A stretch of 64,000 nt of DNA from Dichotomocladium elegans (GCA_025716815.1 JAIXMN010000030.1:62001-126000); one strand, 5' to 3'. Shown: positions 23,347 through 34,115, counted from the stretch's first letter. The notes: a model not told the origin generated them from the sequence alone. Translations and numbers: made by a program.

Positions 23347-24610
23347 AATCCAGAGAAAATTCATCAGTAGCATCGAAGAACTGGTCGTGCGAGTCCGAAA
23401 GAATTGTGGAGGTAAAGTCAACTTGTGCCATTTGGTTTCGCCGATAATGGTTGGTGAAAGTAGCGGAAGAGGCCCAATTGCCGAGAGTGACAATATGGTC
23501 CATCGGGACGCCAAGATCCAATGCCCGGGAAGAGGCCAATGACCAGATGGTAACGCCAGGTTCAGAGGTACATAAGGCAATGAAATCACGATGGAGCCAC
23601 GACGACAAAGTAGCAGCTGAAAGCGGGAGATGGACATTGTTGGATTTCACAAACAGCGTAGAACCAGGTGGGCGAGATGTCAAACCAGGGTGATCGCGTA
23701 GAGCCGTGAAGCACCGGACTGGGCAAAGCTCAACGTCAGTAGCATGCGGGTGAATAGCAAAGGGTTTGATGATGCGACGTTTTCCCCAAGTCTCTTTTGG
23801 AGCGACCACGTGAAAGAGAAAGCGGCCATCGTCGGAGATGGAACAGGAGTCAAAAGGAATGCGAGCCAGATCCGAAGGGCGCAGAAAAGCGGACATCGCC
23901 AAAAGAAAGACCAATTTCGCCTGTAGCAACTTTAGAGACATAGATGGGCGAGAGGCAATGGAACGGGCATAGGTCAAGGCCAGGGATGCATCAATAGTTG
24001 GACGATGAATACACAAGGGAGGTGCTTGCTTTGTGATGGTATCTAAATACGAAGTAATTTGTTCGCTTTCTCGAATACCTTTAGTGTTCTGATGCAGATG
24101 TGCCATGGCTGCGCGCAAAGTTTTGAGGGTAGAAGCTTGTAGGTTATGTGTCCTCCGCATATCTGCTAAGAAATTCACCAAATCCTCCGGCGTGAAATCG
24201 GTGCACGAGACGTTGTTGGCAGATGCCCAGGCCAGGAACCGTAATTGATTTTTGCGGTAACACTTATTGGTACCATTAGCTGCAAGTTGCTGCGCCAGAA
24301 GGTCCTCGATCACCTGCGCATTGAGGTTCCGGCGTTCTAATTTGTTCCTGATAATTGCCACACGGAGAGCATCCAATTGTGGTGCAATAGGGGGTGAGTG
24401 GTCTTCGGAGAGGTCGTTATGATTGACTCCGGAGGTAATAACCAAGGAGGAGCCAGAGCTAGTCGCTGTATCACTGGGAACCAAAGGGCGCTGGGCCAAT
24501 ACGGAACCACTAGCGTCACCAGAGGTAGCTGTTCCTGGATGATCTTGTTGACCACCCCCGTGATGAGGTTCCAAGGTGGGTTTATGAATGGGTTGTGAAA
24601 CGTCGTCCAT
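23345..24610 (-). CDS. DIRS tyrosine recombinase
   Basis: 421 aa from the ATG at 24610; the frame is open a little further upstream from a GTG. A SAM-like N-terminal core-binding region (FLAWASANNVSCTDFTPEDL) is followed by the catalytic domain. The first Arg box reads FLRPSDLARI, with KETWGKRR after it, and the C-terminal box reads LGNWASSATFTNHYRRN with the candidate nucleophile Tyr. The H-x-x-R box, expected 14 residues before the Gly of LDLGVP, reads V-T-I-W, so His and Arg both appear to be missing. The C-terminus overlaps the edge of the internal complementary region. Product role: joining the circular cDNA to the target. Confidence 0.85.
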   Translation of the reverse strand: MDDVSQPIHKPTLEPHHGGGQQDHPGTATSGDASGSVLAQRPLVPSDTATSSGSSLVITSGVNHNDLSEDHSPPIAPQLDALRVAIIRNKLERRNLNAQVIEDLLAQQLAANGTNKCYRKNQLRFLAWASANNVSCTDFTPEDLVNFLADMRRTHNLQASTLKTLRAAMAHLHQNTKGIRESEQITSYLDTITKQAPPLCIHRPTIDASLALTYARSIASRPSMSLKLLQAKLVFLLAMSAFLRPSDLARIPFDSCSISDDGRFLFHVVAPKETWGKRRIIKPFAIHPHATDVELCPVRCFTALRDHPGLTSRPPGSTLFVKSNNVHLPLSAATLSSWLHRDFIALCTSEPGVTIWSLASSRALDLGVPMDHIVTLGNWASSATFTNHYRRNQMAQVDFTSTILSDSHDQFFDATDEFSLD

Positions 24611-24933
24611 GGTGTCGTAGTCCTCCTGTTCATGACACTGCACTTGCACAGTCAGTAGTGAGCGGAACTGCTATTAATCCAACAATTCCCGCAAGTATGT
24701 CTTGATGCCCTGACTTCTTCCATCTCACATCTATCCAATCGGTGATTTCCTCTTAATGAAGACGGAGGGAACAATCGCCTGGAATATTAACTACAGATGG
24801 AGAGTAGCGGAGAAGCGGTGTCAACGGCTAACACTTGTTCTGGCAAAGCTAACATGGTCCATCCCAACGCATATAAAAAGAGAGTTGTTTTTATTCAATA
24901 AAGAGGATCCCGTCTCAAAGACTCGATTTTGAC

Positions 24934-26640
24934 TCATTGGTTTCTACTTGCCACTAACTCTCTACACAACAACACACATGGAATGGAGAACGCATCCGTG
25001 TGGATGGCATCCGGGTCGGGCATCCAAGATATGTACTTTGGTAACAATCTGGTTGTCCTGTCGGCGAATAGATCGACCGAGAATGTGCCCCATGTATGGT
25101 GGATTTGTTGGAAAAGGGCAGGCCGGATCATCCATTGATTCTTGAAATATTGGCGGCGAGACTCGAAATCGGCGATGGTGTTGTGGACTCCTTGGATATG
25201 TTGGGCCTGGAGCATAATCTTGTTCTCCAGACACCACCACCAGACTTCGGTGGCCAGTTCCAGGAGGGGAAGAGAGCGAGTTCCACCTTGCTTGTTGATG
25301 TATGCCATGCTGGTGGTATTGTCGGTTCTGATCAGTACTGTCGAGCGTTGTGGTGGGTGGAAGGTTTGGAGAGCCAGAAGAGCTGCCTTGAGTTCCCGCC
25401 AATTTATGGATTGGGCCGCCTCCTCTTTTGTCCAATAACCATGTGCTCGACGATGATTCCAACTGCAACCCCACCTGGTATCGCTTGCATCGACAAAGAT
25501 TGTCTGTGATGGCGTCGAAGGGAGCAGTGAGCGTCCGTTCCATTTGCGGATGTTCGTGTACCACCATTGAAGTTCCTCCAAACTCGCTTGATCGAGCGGG
25601 CGAGGAGAATCCCAATCCGCATCTGCCTTCACTGTTTGGTTCTTGTAATATAGCAGGCGTCGAGTGTATAAACGAGCAGGGAAGATAGCAAAGGTTGCTG
25701 ACTGAATACGCATCGTTAAGCTGTGGATGATCCGTGGAGACTGCCGAAGGGGGTTGTCCAGGACTTGCTTGATCGAACGGCAGATGTCCCGAAGTTTCGC
25801 TGGCGGAAGTAAAGCAGTCATTGAACGGGTATTCAATACAAAGCCGAGATGTTCCAGTTGTTGGGTGGGGATGAGAACGGACTTCTTGTAGTTGACTAGC
25901 CAACCGAGATGTTGCAAGAGGGAGACAACCTGATGAGACTGTTCCATCGCCAATTGCTTGGACTCGGCGAGGAGAAGCCAATCGTCCAAGTATGCGGAGA
26001 TCCTGATGCCCAGCGAGCGCAGATGTTCTAAGATGGGCCTGCACACTTTGGTGAACACAAAGGGACTTGTGGACAAGCCAAAGGTGGTCGTACAGTATTG
26101 GTAGACTTGGCCTTTCCAATTCAGGCGTAGGAACCGTCTCGAAGCTGGGTGAAGCCCTATGTGAAGAAAAGCGTCGGACAAATCGATTGAAACCAGATAA
26201 TCGTTGGGTCTTATCATTAGTGCGACTTCCCGGATGGTTTCCATCTTGAAATGCGGAGCCTCCAGGTATTGATTCAGTCGTTTGAGATTGAAAACTGGGC
26301 GGATGCCGCCATTCTTCTTGGGGATCACGAACAGAGAGCTGTAAAAGCCTGGTGTTCGTCGAACTTCCATATCGGAGACAGGTTCGATTGCTTGCTTGGA
26401 CAGCAGATCGTTGATTGCTTGGTCGATCAATGGAATCTGGTCGGGGCCAAAAGGCTGGATGGGTGTTGGGGTTGTTGTGGTTGGTGGCTGGGTGTGAAAT
26501 TGAATGTTGTAGCCGTGTTGTATGGTGGTGTCGACAAATGAGTTGAGAGAAAGTTGGGTCCAATGTGTATAAAACTTGCTGAGCCGACCTCCTACTGGGT
26601 CGGATGGTGGCCTGGTTGGGGCAGTTGTTGAGATTACTGA
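24934..26640 (-). CDS. DIRS reverse transcriptase - RNase H polyprotein
   Basis: Open frame ending at 24934. The RT region has RPVFNLKRLNQYL, SIDLSDAFLHIGLH and the catalytic YLDDWLLL. RNase H follows with FVDASDTRWGCSWN, NWRELKAALLAL, RTDNTTSMAYINKQG and NTIADFESRR, so all expected acidic residues are visible. There is no ATG at the head of the frame: it is open far upstream through the 3' part of gag in the -1 frame relative to gag, where it reads as a Gln-rich stretch and then SKFYTHWTQLSLNSF. Expression by frameshift or non-AUG start is therefore likely; the 5' boundary given is nominal. The frame is undamaged. Confidence 0.9.
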   Translation of the reverse strand, partial: SVISTTAPTRPPSDPVGGRLSKFYTHWTQLSLNSFVDTTIQHGYNIQFHTQPPTTTTPTPIQPFGPDQIPLIDQAINDLLSKQAIEPVSDMEVRRTPGFYSSLFVIPKKNGGIRPVFNLKRLNQYLEAPHFKMETIREVALMIRPNDYLVSIDLSDAFLHIGLHPASRRFLRLNWKGQVYQYCTTTFGLSTSPFVFTKVCRPILEHLRSLGIRISAYLDDWLLLAESKQLAMEQSHQVVSLLQHLGWLVNYKKSVLIPTQQLEHLGFVLNTRSMTALLPPAKLRDICRSIKQVLDNPLRQSPRIIHSLTMRIQSATFAIFPARLYTRRLLYYKNQTVKADADWDSPRPLDQASLEELQWWYTNIRKWNGRSLLPSTPSQTIFVDASDTRWGCSWNHRRAHGYWTKEEAAQSINWRELKAALLALQTFHPPQRSTVLIRTDNTTSMAYINKQGGTRSLPLLELATEVWWWCLENKIMLQAQHIQGVHNTIADFESRRQYFKNQWMIRPALFQQIHHTWGTFSVDLFADRTTRLLPKYISWMPDPDAIHTDAFSIPCVLLCRELVASRNQ

Positions 26641-26717
26641 CAGAAGGGATTGGTGGTCTGCTTGTTGTTGTTGTTGGCGCGAAAATTGTTGTTGCTGCAG
26701 TGGTTGGTCCGAAATGA

Positions 26718-26748
<31 letters not shown>

Positions 26749-27563
26749 TTGTTGTTGGTGTTGTAGTTGTTGGCGTTGTTGAAACCACCCTGCTGAGAGG
26801 GTGGACCTGGCCGAAAAAACGGTTGATCTGGGCCATTCGAGAAAGAGCCTGAAGATTGCGAGTTGTCCTTGTGAGCCCAGTGATGTTGACGGGGGTTGAA
26901 AGATGCCGCGCGAGTAGCCTTGCGTGCCGCGGATTGCTGAATCAATGTGTTCTGGAACTCGTCCAGAGGGAGGGTGTAGGTGACCTCGTTACTAGATTTC
27001 AAGGAAAAGGAAGGATTGATGGCACGAAGGGCGATGTTGGTACGAGCATAAGTCATCGAGGCACCGACGTGTAGTAAAAGCTTGCAAACATCGTGAAGCA
27101 TTGCACAATAGCGTTCCAAATTAGGGTTGCCGGCTTCACATGTCACCAATTCATGACTGAGGATGTCCAGAGGACGGTAAACAGCTGACAATTGATATTG
27201 CAGCTGCCGCAAAGAACTGTCCTCATGGCGCTGACCTTTGTTCATCGCACATTCAGCAGTAGGGATCGTCGCGGGGGCCTTGTAATCCACATGGGCCATA
27301 GGGGGGTAGGACTCAATGATCGCTTTACGTTCCGTGTCCGAGAGTAGTTCCGAAGTGTGTAGTGGCGCATCCAAATTCATTAAGGCAGTGAGACCGTCTG
27401 AAGGAGACCAGTCATAACGGGGTCGAATACCCATGGAATGCAGGGGGAGAGTGGCAGTGTCATCCCCGGACTGCATAGGAGTGGCCGTAGCGCCTTGGAG
27501 CTGTTCCTGGAGCGCAACAATTTGTTGTTGCATCATGAGCAATTGTTCTTCCAGAGAGGACAT
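26634..27563 (-). CDS. DIRS gag-like protein
   Basis: 309 aa from ATG 27563. The N-terminus is a short coiled coil (LEEQLLMMQQQIVALQEQLQ), the centre is helical (LDILSHELVTCEAGNPNLER) and the C-terminus is Asn/Ser-rich low complexity (about residues 258-305). No CCHC knuckle is seen, as is common in DIRS gag. Assignment rests on position as the first ORF of the element and on composition, not on a conserved motif. Confidence 0.75.
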
Positions 27564-27648
27564 GGAATGGATGAATGCTTGAAAAAGGCAAGTGCTAGAT
27601 ACAATAGTAATGTGTATAGCAAACTGGTAATGACCGAGCGAAAAAGAA

Positions 27649-27752
27649 GATTAACCTTCAAAAAATTTTGTTTATTTGTCTATATTTCTTTGAATTCGCT
27701 CCAGAATAAACTCCGAGAAGATTACAGCACTATAACATTTCCTATTTTGTTC
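27649..27752 (-). repeat. DIRS right inverted terminal repeat
   Basis: Reverse complement of 23049-23152. It lies just upstream of the gag ATG and should include the element's promoter on the minus strand. Confidence 0.9.
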
Positions 27753-27797
27753 TGATGGTCTCAAGAAATTCTTACGAGAACTTCTTTCGACCAGAAT

Positions 27798-28577
27798 AAA
27801 ATAACTCTCTTTTATAATAATTCTATTAGAACGGCGATGTACAGTATCTGAACCATGAAACTCATCCGAGACTCAAAATTACCCAGCGGAATATGAAAAT
27901 TTTGGCTTAAAAAAAAAGGTATTTTTTGGTCCCCAGCGAAAAAGTGGGAAAATACCTTCAAAATACCTAAAGTATTTACCCTCTGGGACTCATCTGGGAC
28001 TCATCTGGTTCCACGAACGATTGGCCCAATAGAAGAGTTGCCTTGGTATCGCAATCCCAAATACAGGCATTGTTTTTACACTCCACCACGATATGCTTCC
28101 CTCTGTTGAATAATGCATAGTGGAAGCACTTTGGTGCAGCTGTTGCCGCCGTAGATAATTTTTACGCTTGACAGCATACATATCTACTGTTCTACTGAAC
28201 GTATTATAGCAATACGTAGCATATTCATATATTCATTTATCTCATAGTGCCTGAAAAGCAACGTGCCCTGGGAGAACTTTCATGATCTGAAACTTATTAA
28301 AGAGTAAATAGTTTTTGATGATCACTTTGCCTGGTTTTAAATATATGAATATGTATTTGCCCACACGAGACTTCTCGGATAATCTTGAGCGTTGATTACT
28401 AACGTAGTTACACCAACAGAATATGTATTTTCTTATAAATATGAGCGAAATATGTATCTACGTAAGGATGCAATATCCATTTCCTTGTTTACCTGTAAGT
28501 GTTGCAATTTATAAATCGCGTTTGGCGGCATTGTCATTTTGTTGATTTGCTTCTTACCAAGGTCTGACCCTTTATCG
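27798..28577. other. AT-rich spacer between DIRS and Crypton
   Basis: No gene seen. It contains an imperfect hairpin at about 27918-27956 (GGTATTTT ... AAAATACC) and a tandem 11-bp duplication CTGGGACTCAT at about 27984-28005. The Crypton's left boundary must lie in here, but I cannot place it. Confidence 0.5.
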
Positions 28578-30790
28578 ATGAACAATACGCAAGCAGTCAA
28601 CAATCCAACGACAGTCGACGACGAAGGACTTCAGCGCATGATCGACAATAATGCAGCCATGTACTGCAGCAATCAGATGATTATCGCTCAGAACATGGCT
28701 GCCCGGCCGTCGAACACATCTAAGGCGTATACGGCAAAGCAAGAAGAATGGAAGGTAGCAAATTGTACAGCTTAAAGCAAAAAAACAAAATGATGCTAAT
28801 AACATTGTCGGCATATAGAGATGGTGTCTTGAGCAAAACTTCAGCGATGGGGAAACAGTTACCGATCAAAAGCTGAGTATTCCTTGCAGAATTCATGATG
28901 AAGCATGGAAGAAAGCTGAAGAGAAATGCCGATGACACCCCGATTGCATTAAGCAGGGAATCTATCCTTGGATACGTCAAAGATGCCGTGGATCTGTACA
29001 ACAAGCAGAAAACTTTGGGTGCCAATCCGCATGGTCATGCAAGAGGTCCACTTGTTCGAACTTTTTTGAAGACAATTGACATACAAAAGGCCAAAGACAA
29101 GCGAAAACATTTTGAAGACCGGGGAAAGAACACTCTTAACGATGGCTATACAAAGCAAGAGCTCCAACAAGTCAGCGAATATTTTCTTGTGCGAAAAAAT
29201 AATCCAAGTGGCTGCAGAGATCGACTATGCTTCCTACTGAGCCATGCAATGCTGTGCAGAAGCCAGACTACCCTTGGCATGCAATTTGCGGATCTTTTCT
29301 CTCTCGAGATCGATAATCAAGGCACCTCACAATGTGTGGCATTGGTCGCAACAATCACGTTCAGGAAGACAAACCAGCACGGAAAAATCGAGTATGGGTC
29401 TTCAATAAGGAGCAAAGAAGTCGAGTTATGCTCAGTTGGCGCACTGGCCATGTATCTTTTTTCTCGCTTCCACTTTGAAAACGAACCTTTTCCGGACTTC
29501 ACCAGGCGCGAGAATTGGTATGAAACCATCCTTTTCAAGGGAGCAGATAAATCCACGCCAATAAGCTATCGAGCTCAGCACAAGGTTTACCTCGAGGCTT
29601 TCAAAACTCTGGGGATCCATACATCCAAAGTAACACATGCGAACAGAAAAAGTGCACTTAACATGATCGCACAAGAGAATGTCTCCGGAGATCAACAGCG
29701 GATGGTAGGACGGTGGGGAACTGATCGAATGGTCGGCTGCTATGTTTCAAGTTTACCAGTCGAGGCGATGAAAAGCTTAGCTGGGTTCCCCAATCATCCT
29801 GGCAACTACTTCCTGCCTCGCGCCCTGGTGATCCCGCCAAACGAGCTACAGGCGATGATCTTTCCTGAGCTCGACCAATGGAAGGAGAAGTTCGACAAGC
29901 ATGACGGCTCAGTACAAGAAGATATCGCTGGACCTAACTTCTTGTCGCTGCTTCGGTACCTCAGACTTGTACTTCTTCAGGTACTTAAGGCTAACGTTTT
30001 ACTGCACTGCTGAAATTGCAAAAAGAGTCTAATTCATTATATTGTATTCAATAATTGACAGGACGCCGTGTTGTTAAAGAAGAAATTCCCCGACTTCTAT
30101 CTCTGGTCCTGTAACATATTCTCGCACGAGCTATTTCAACAATTTGAAACAGAACTGCTCGCATCGCTCCAAGAAGATGAAGTCGCGCTCACTGCCTCAC
30201 AAAGGCTACAAGCAGCCTTGCCGGAGCTCATTTCAAGCTTGAATGACGGCTTCGAATCCATCCACTCCTCCCTCGCAGCCATTCGATCTAACCAGGCAAC
30301 CGAGTTCCGTAATATGAACCAAGGGTTTAAAGATTTCTTTGCCCTTGGCAACGCCTGCTTCAATAACAACAGCTCAACAGCTCAATTGTCTGCCTTGACA
30401 TCGACTGGTACTGGCATTAGCTCGACTCCCAGTGTCAACTTGACGAATCCAACACCTGACAACAGTCCCCTTCAGGGTGGTATCCCCTTATACCATCTTA
30501 ACCGAAGTCTTATTACCATTACAGACGTATGGCGGGAGTATGTTAATGGTATTGCTGGCAGACCTGCTGTGAGAGACTTGGAACGAATGTATGGAACCGC
30601 TTGGAGGATGGAGAGAAAGGAATCAAGGTATTACAGCAGAAGAAAAGAGGTGTACGATATGGTGAAGAAAAAAGCAGACAGTGAACAAATATCGCACGAG
30701 GAGGCGGCAAGGCTATTGGAGGGAAAAAGAAGCCACCTTTCCGTATCAATAGACAAGTTCAGGAAGATCGCCAAAGGATCAAACATTTAA
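28578..30790 (+). pseudogene. Crypton-type tyrosine recombinase with GCR1_C-like DNA-binding domain, one frameshift
   Basis: Exons 28578-28754, 28819-29980 and 30062-30790 join in phase across two introns. The YR catalytic residues are visible: Arg in AMLCRSQTTLGM, H-x-x-R in THANRKSALN, W in VGRWGTDR and Tyr in GCYVSSLP. The C-terminal domain (DVWREYVNGIAGRPAVRDLE, then YSRRKEVYDMVKKKA) matches the GCR1_C-type DNA-binding domain of fungal Cryptons. Within exon 2 the frame shifts by one base after codon 28873-28875 (reads ...VTDQKL, then VFLAEFMMKHGRKL in the next frame), so this copy is probably inactive unless the base is an assembly error. About 688 aa are encoded across the shift. No RT is present: Cryptons are DNA elements. 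Confidence 0.85.
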
Positions 30791-33440
30791 TTATAACTAG
30801 TCAATAAATATATGCGTCCTCAATTTCAACCTGCATATAATTCTGAACAGATGCTTTGTTTCTTTTTTTAAAAGTAGCCACAACAACTTGATGATATACA
30901 GTGTAGAGTTCCATATAATAGTGGTTGATCATTTATGTACCACTTAGTCCATTTAATCTTTCAAGGACTTTTGTCTGTGAGCTTGCAATATGCTCCTTGG
31001 CGACAACCGATACTTTTTGCATCATTTTTAGGTAGCTTTTTGGAGTGCCGGTTCAATTTTTCTCAGAAAGGTAATTTCTTTTCAGACTCATCCTGCCTAA
31101 AAATCCCCCAGTCCTGGGTCTGAGTCCGGGCTTGCCCAAAGAAAATACCCGCACAGTATTTCTCCCTTCCCCCCAGATGACAATAATAAAGTCGCACATA
31201 TTCATCGTTCTGGAAATGAGAATCTGTTTCTTTACGAAGGTGGATAGGGCCATATGGTTGGACGAGTATGAATTGCTGTGAGTCTTTGGACCGTATAAGG
31301 TCGCATGCATGCACATGCTGATAATCCCGAGTACATACTCTTTCCTAGGAAGCATCCAACCAAACTTTTCTTTTATCATATCCACCAAGCAATAATGCGG
31401 ATCGATGTACGTAAAAGAAGACAAAAATAACCATTGTTTGCTTCACAGCGTTAATTGCTGTGAAGCAATATATCGCTTTAGACCGAGCACAAATAGAGAA
31501 GTGATGGCCATCGATTACTGCACGTCTGCTTTTCAAAAGAGGCCCAGCGGTGAATAGTGGGGTAGAAAGCTACATATGGACGAGACTCTTTGCCGATTGA
31601 TCGAACAATATGGATAGAGAAAATGCTACGCAGCCAGCGATATTGCTTTAGGTTCTCGCGGTCTAGGAGAAAGGAAGGAGAACACCCAGGACCCTGAAAT
31701 GGCTCGTGTTGAGGAACACCTTGCTACTGCTGCTGCTGCTTTTGAATAGTACTGGCGTGAAACGCTTCCTCCTTAATTCATTCTTCTGTGCATCGCCCGT
31801 TCTTGACATCTTTCGATGCGATATGCACCGCCCACTCCAAACCTCTGGTCTCTCGGCAGAGGGGCGCTGCCTCAACGTCGATTGTGGAACCGGGGGATAT
31901 GGCAACTTTGCCTGAACATGCTTCCCATATTCGCAGTGGACTCGCATGGATGGCCCTGGTGCCAGACAGGTTTTCGGCGAGCATCTGTTGGAGCTATCAG
32001 GCGTCTATGCGTATTAGTGTCAGCTTTGTAGTATCTCATCACGCAAAACCTATAGAAACCATACTGTCGCATAGATGATTACGGATTGAAGGATCCATAA
32101 CACCCGCGTTCTACCCCGATCCATTTCCTCAGTCTTTTCCCCTTTATCTTTCTTCCACTGGATTTTTATGAGGTTTTACCGACGTGAGGTGGTCTAAAAG
32201 GAACAAGGAAACAGAGTTTACACACACGACCACCTTATCTGTAATAGTGCCACTATCTCCGAGTACTCGCGCCAAGACGGAGTATCCAGTTGGCCTAATT
32301 AGGATCTCTTCCGTAAATCATATAAATAGTAGATAATGTGTAGCGATGGAGGATCTAATTCCGATTTCATTTGAATAAAAATACATCCACGAGTCTCATC
32401 GTATTCTCACTGTCCAGCTAAAATAACAACTAAAACACCACAGGAATCAAATGAGAAAGGGCAATCGCGCTTAATCATTACGTATAAGAAATGCAAATGA
32501 GGTCAGGTAAGGAAAAGGATGAAATCTTTCAAGGTGAAGTTCTTTCTCGCACTATCTACACATGGTCATCTTACATTCGTTTGTATCCGCTATGCTGGTT
32601 GCATTTCATACAGCAAAAGTCATAGTCTACAGCTTGCACCAGAGCATCAAAGATGCTAAAAGATACGGGTCGGTGTATTGATAGTTGCATCGCAGCGGAA
32701 ATTGTGGATACTGATTGTTCTAGAGGGCAATGGGCTGGATGAATGCGTGTGTCAAGGTGTTGCACTGCTATGTGGCAGTAATTAGAAGGTCCATATTTCG
32801 AAGTGACGCCCCCCAATCGTGTAGTTTCGTGAACCGTTGGGGGATAATCAGATTACTGTGCACGTGGACGAATACCGTAAGCTGGGACTATTCATAACAG
32901 ACCAGGAAATGGGCACCAATGCATTGTCATATCATCGAACGCGACCGCATACAATAACAGGACACATATAACTCTTCTGCGGGAGTGGACAGCCATCGCT
33001 TAACGTTTGAGGGTTGCCACATTCGGGTGGAATGCGAACATGGGAGGGTTTTTGCGTTAAAGACGGCAGAGACCGAAACAGCCGTGCAGATGGGACGTCG
33101 TCACCCTTGATCCGATGGGCAAATTCAGCTTATTGCATCGTTGGCTGTTATGGTTATTCGATCATCGTATTGATGCCCTTGCGGAGATAGCTTGGACTTT
33201 CCGTACAGGAAAGGGTTTGGGGCTTCTGCTGTCGTGTCAGGTTCATGCGTGATGTGCTTTGTTTTATCGACGGGCAGATAGCTTAGTTCCGTCGTAGATC
33301 GTATATCCCTGGTTCTTGCCCTTTGGTTTTTTCTTCGATTCTTGTCACTCTTGGTATTCTTCGTTGATATTTGCTCCTTTCCTTCCTTTGTTGCACATTG
33401 GACTTGTCTTTTCTTCTCCTCTCTGGTATTTCTATTCTTC
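30791..33440. other. Gene-poor stretch after the Crypton
   Basis: 2.6 kb without a recognisable gene. Several 60-120-codon frames exist on both strands, but none shows a domain or consistent splicing. It contains a perfect 12-bp inverted repeat at 31438-31468. The right boundary of the Crypton is unresolved. Confidence 0.5.
31438..31468. repeat. Perfect 12-bp inverted repeat with 7-nt loop
   Basis: TTGCTTCACAGC, loop GTTAATT, then GCTGTGAAGCAA. It could form a hairpin or be a symmetric binding site. No flanking gene explains it. Confidence 0.8.
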
Positions 33441-34115
33441 TTCTTTCGTTCTTGCTTTTCTTCTTTGGCTATCAGAATTACTTTGGCTTTTTTCTTTTCT
33501 TTTTTCTTCTTCTTTTTTTCTTCTTCTTTTTTTCTTCTTCTTTTTTTCTTCTTCTGGTTGTTGTTCTTTTTCTTTTTCTCTTTCTCTTTCTCTTGTTCTT
33601 TTTCTTGTTCTTGTTTTTTCTTTTTCTTTTTCTTTTTCTTCTTCTGGTTGTTGTTCTCTTTTCTTTCTCTTTCTCTTTCTCTTTCTCTTTCTCTTTCTCT
33701 TTCTTCTTTCTCTTTCTCTTTCTCTTTCTCTTTCTCTTTCTCTTTCTCTTTCTCTTTCTCTTCTCTTTCTCTTTCTCTTTCTCTTCTCTTTCTCTTTCTC
33801 TTTCTCTTTCTCTTTCTCTTTCTCTTGTTCTTTTTCTTTTTCTTTCTCTTGTTCTTGTTCTTTCTCTTGTTCTTTCTCTTGTTCTTTTTCTTGTTCTTTT
33901 TCTTTTTCTTGTTCTTGTTCTTTTTCTTTTTCTTTTTCTTTTTCTTTTTCTTGTTCTTTTTCTTGTTCTTGTTCTTTTTCTTGTTCTTTTCTTGTTCTTG
34001 TTTTTTCTTTTTCTTGCTCTTGCTCTAGCTCTAGCTCTAGCTCTAGCTCTAGCTCTAGCTCTTGTTCTTGTTCTTGTTCTTGTTCTTGTTCTTGCTCTTG
34101 CTTTAGTCTAGTGAC
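33441..34115. repeat. Long polypyrimidine/polypurine tract
   Basis: About 670 bp almost without purines on the plus strand, built from TTTCTC, TTTTTC, TTCTTG and finally GCTCTA units. All three plus frames stay open for hundreds of codons (Phe/Ser/Leu), and a minus frame encodes Glu/Lys/Gln/Arg repeats. This comes from composition and is not evidence of genes. Such mirror-like homopurine tracts can form triplex DNA and are unstable in length. Confidence 0.9.

Larger units (their letters stand above)
23030..27797 (-). mobile_element. DIRS1-like tyrosine-recombinase retrotransposon
   Basis: About 4.77 kb, transcribed on the minus strand, with gag-like ORF, RT/RNase H ORF and tyrosine recombinase ORF in the order of DIRS elements. 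It has 104-bp inverted terminal repeats (23049-23152 and 27649-27752) and, beside the left end, an internal complementary region (23238-23346) whose two halves are complementary to the two outer ends. This split inverted architecture is diagnostic for DIRS and differs from LTR and LINE elements. No integrase or protease is seen, and I find no methyltransferase domain. Termini were set where the internal complementary region halves meet (about 23280/23281). Confidence 0.93.

Noticed and set aside
24962..26836. 624-codon minus frame across the DIRS RT region
   Set aside because: It overlaps the RT/RNase H frame, is Thr/Ser/Pro-rich and lacks motifs. The neighbouring frame carries all catalytic residues, so this is its shadow.
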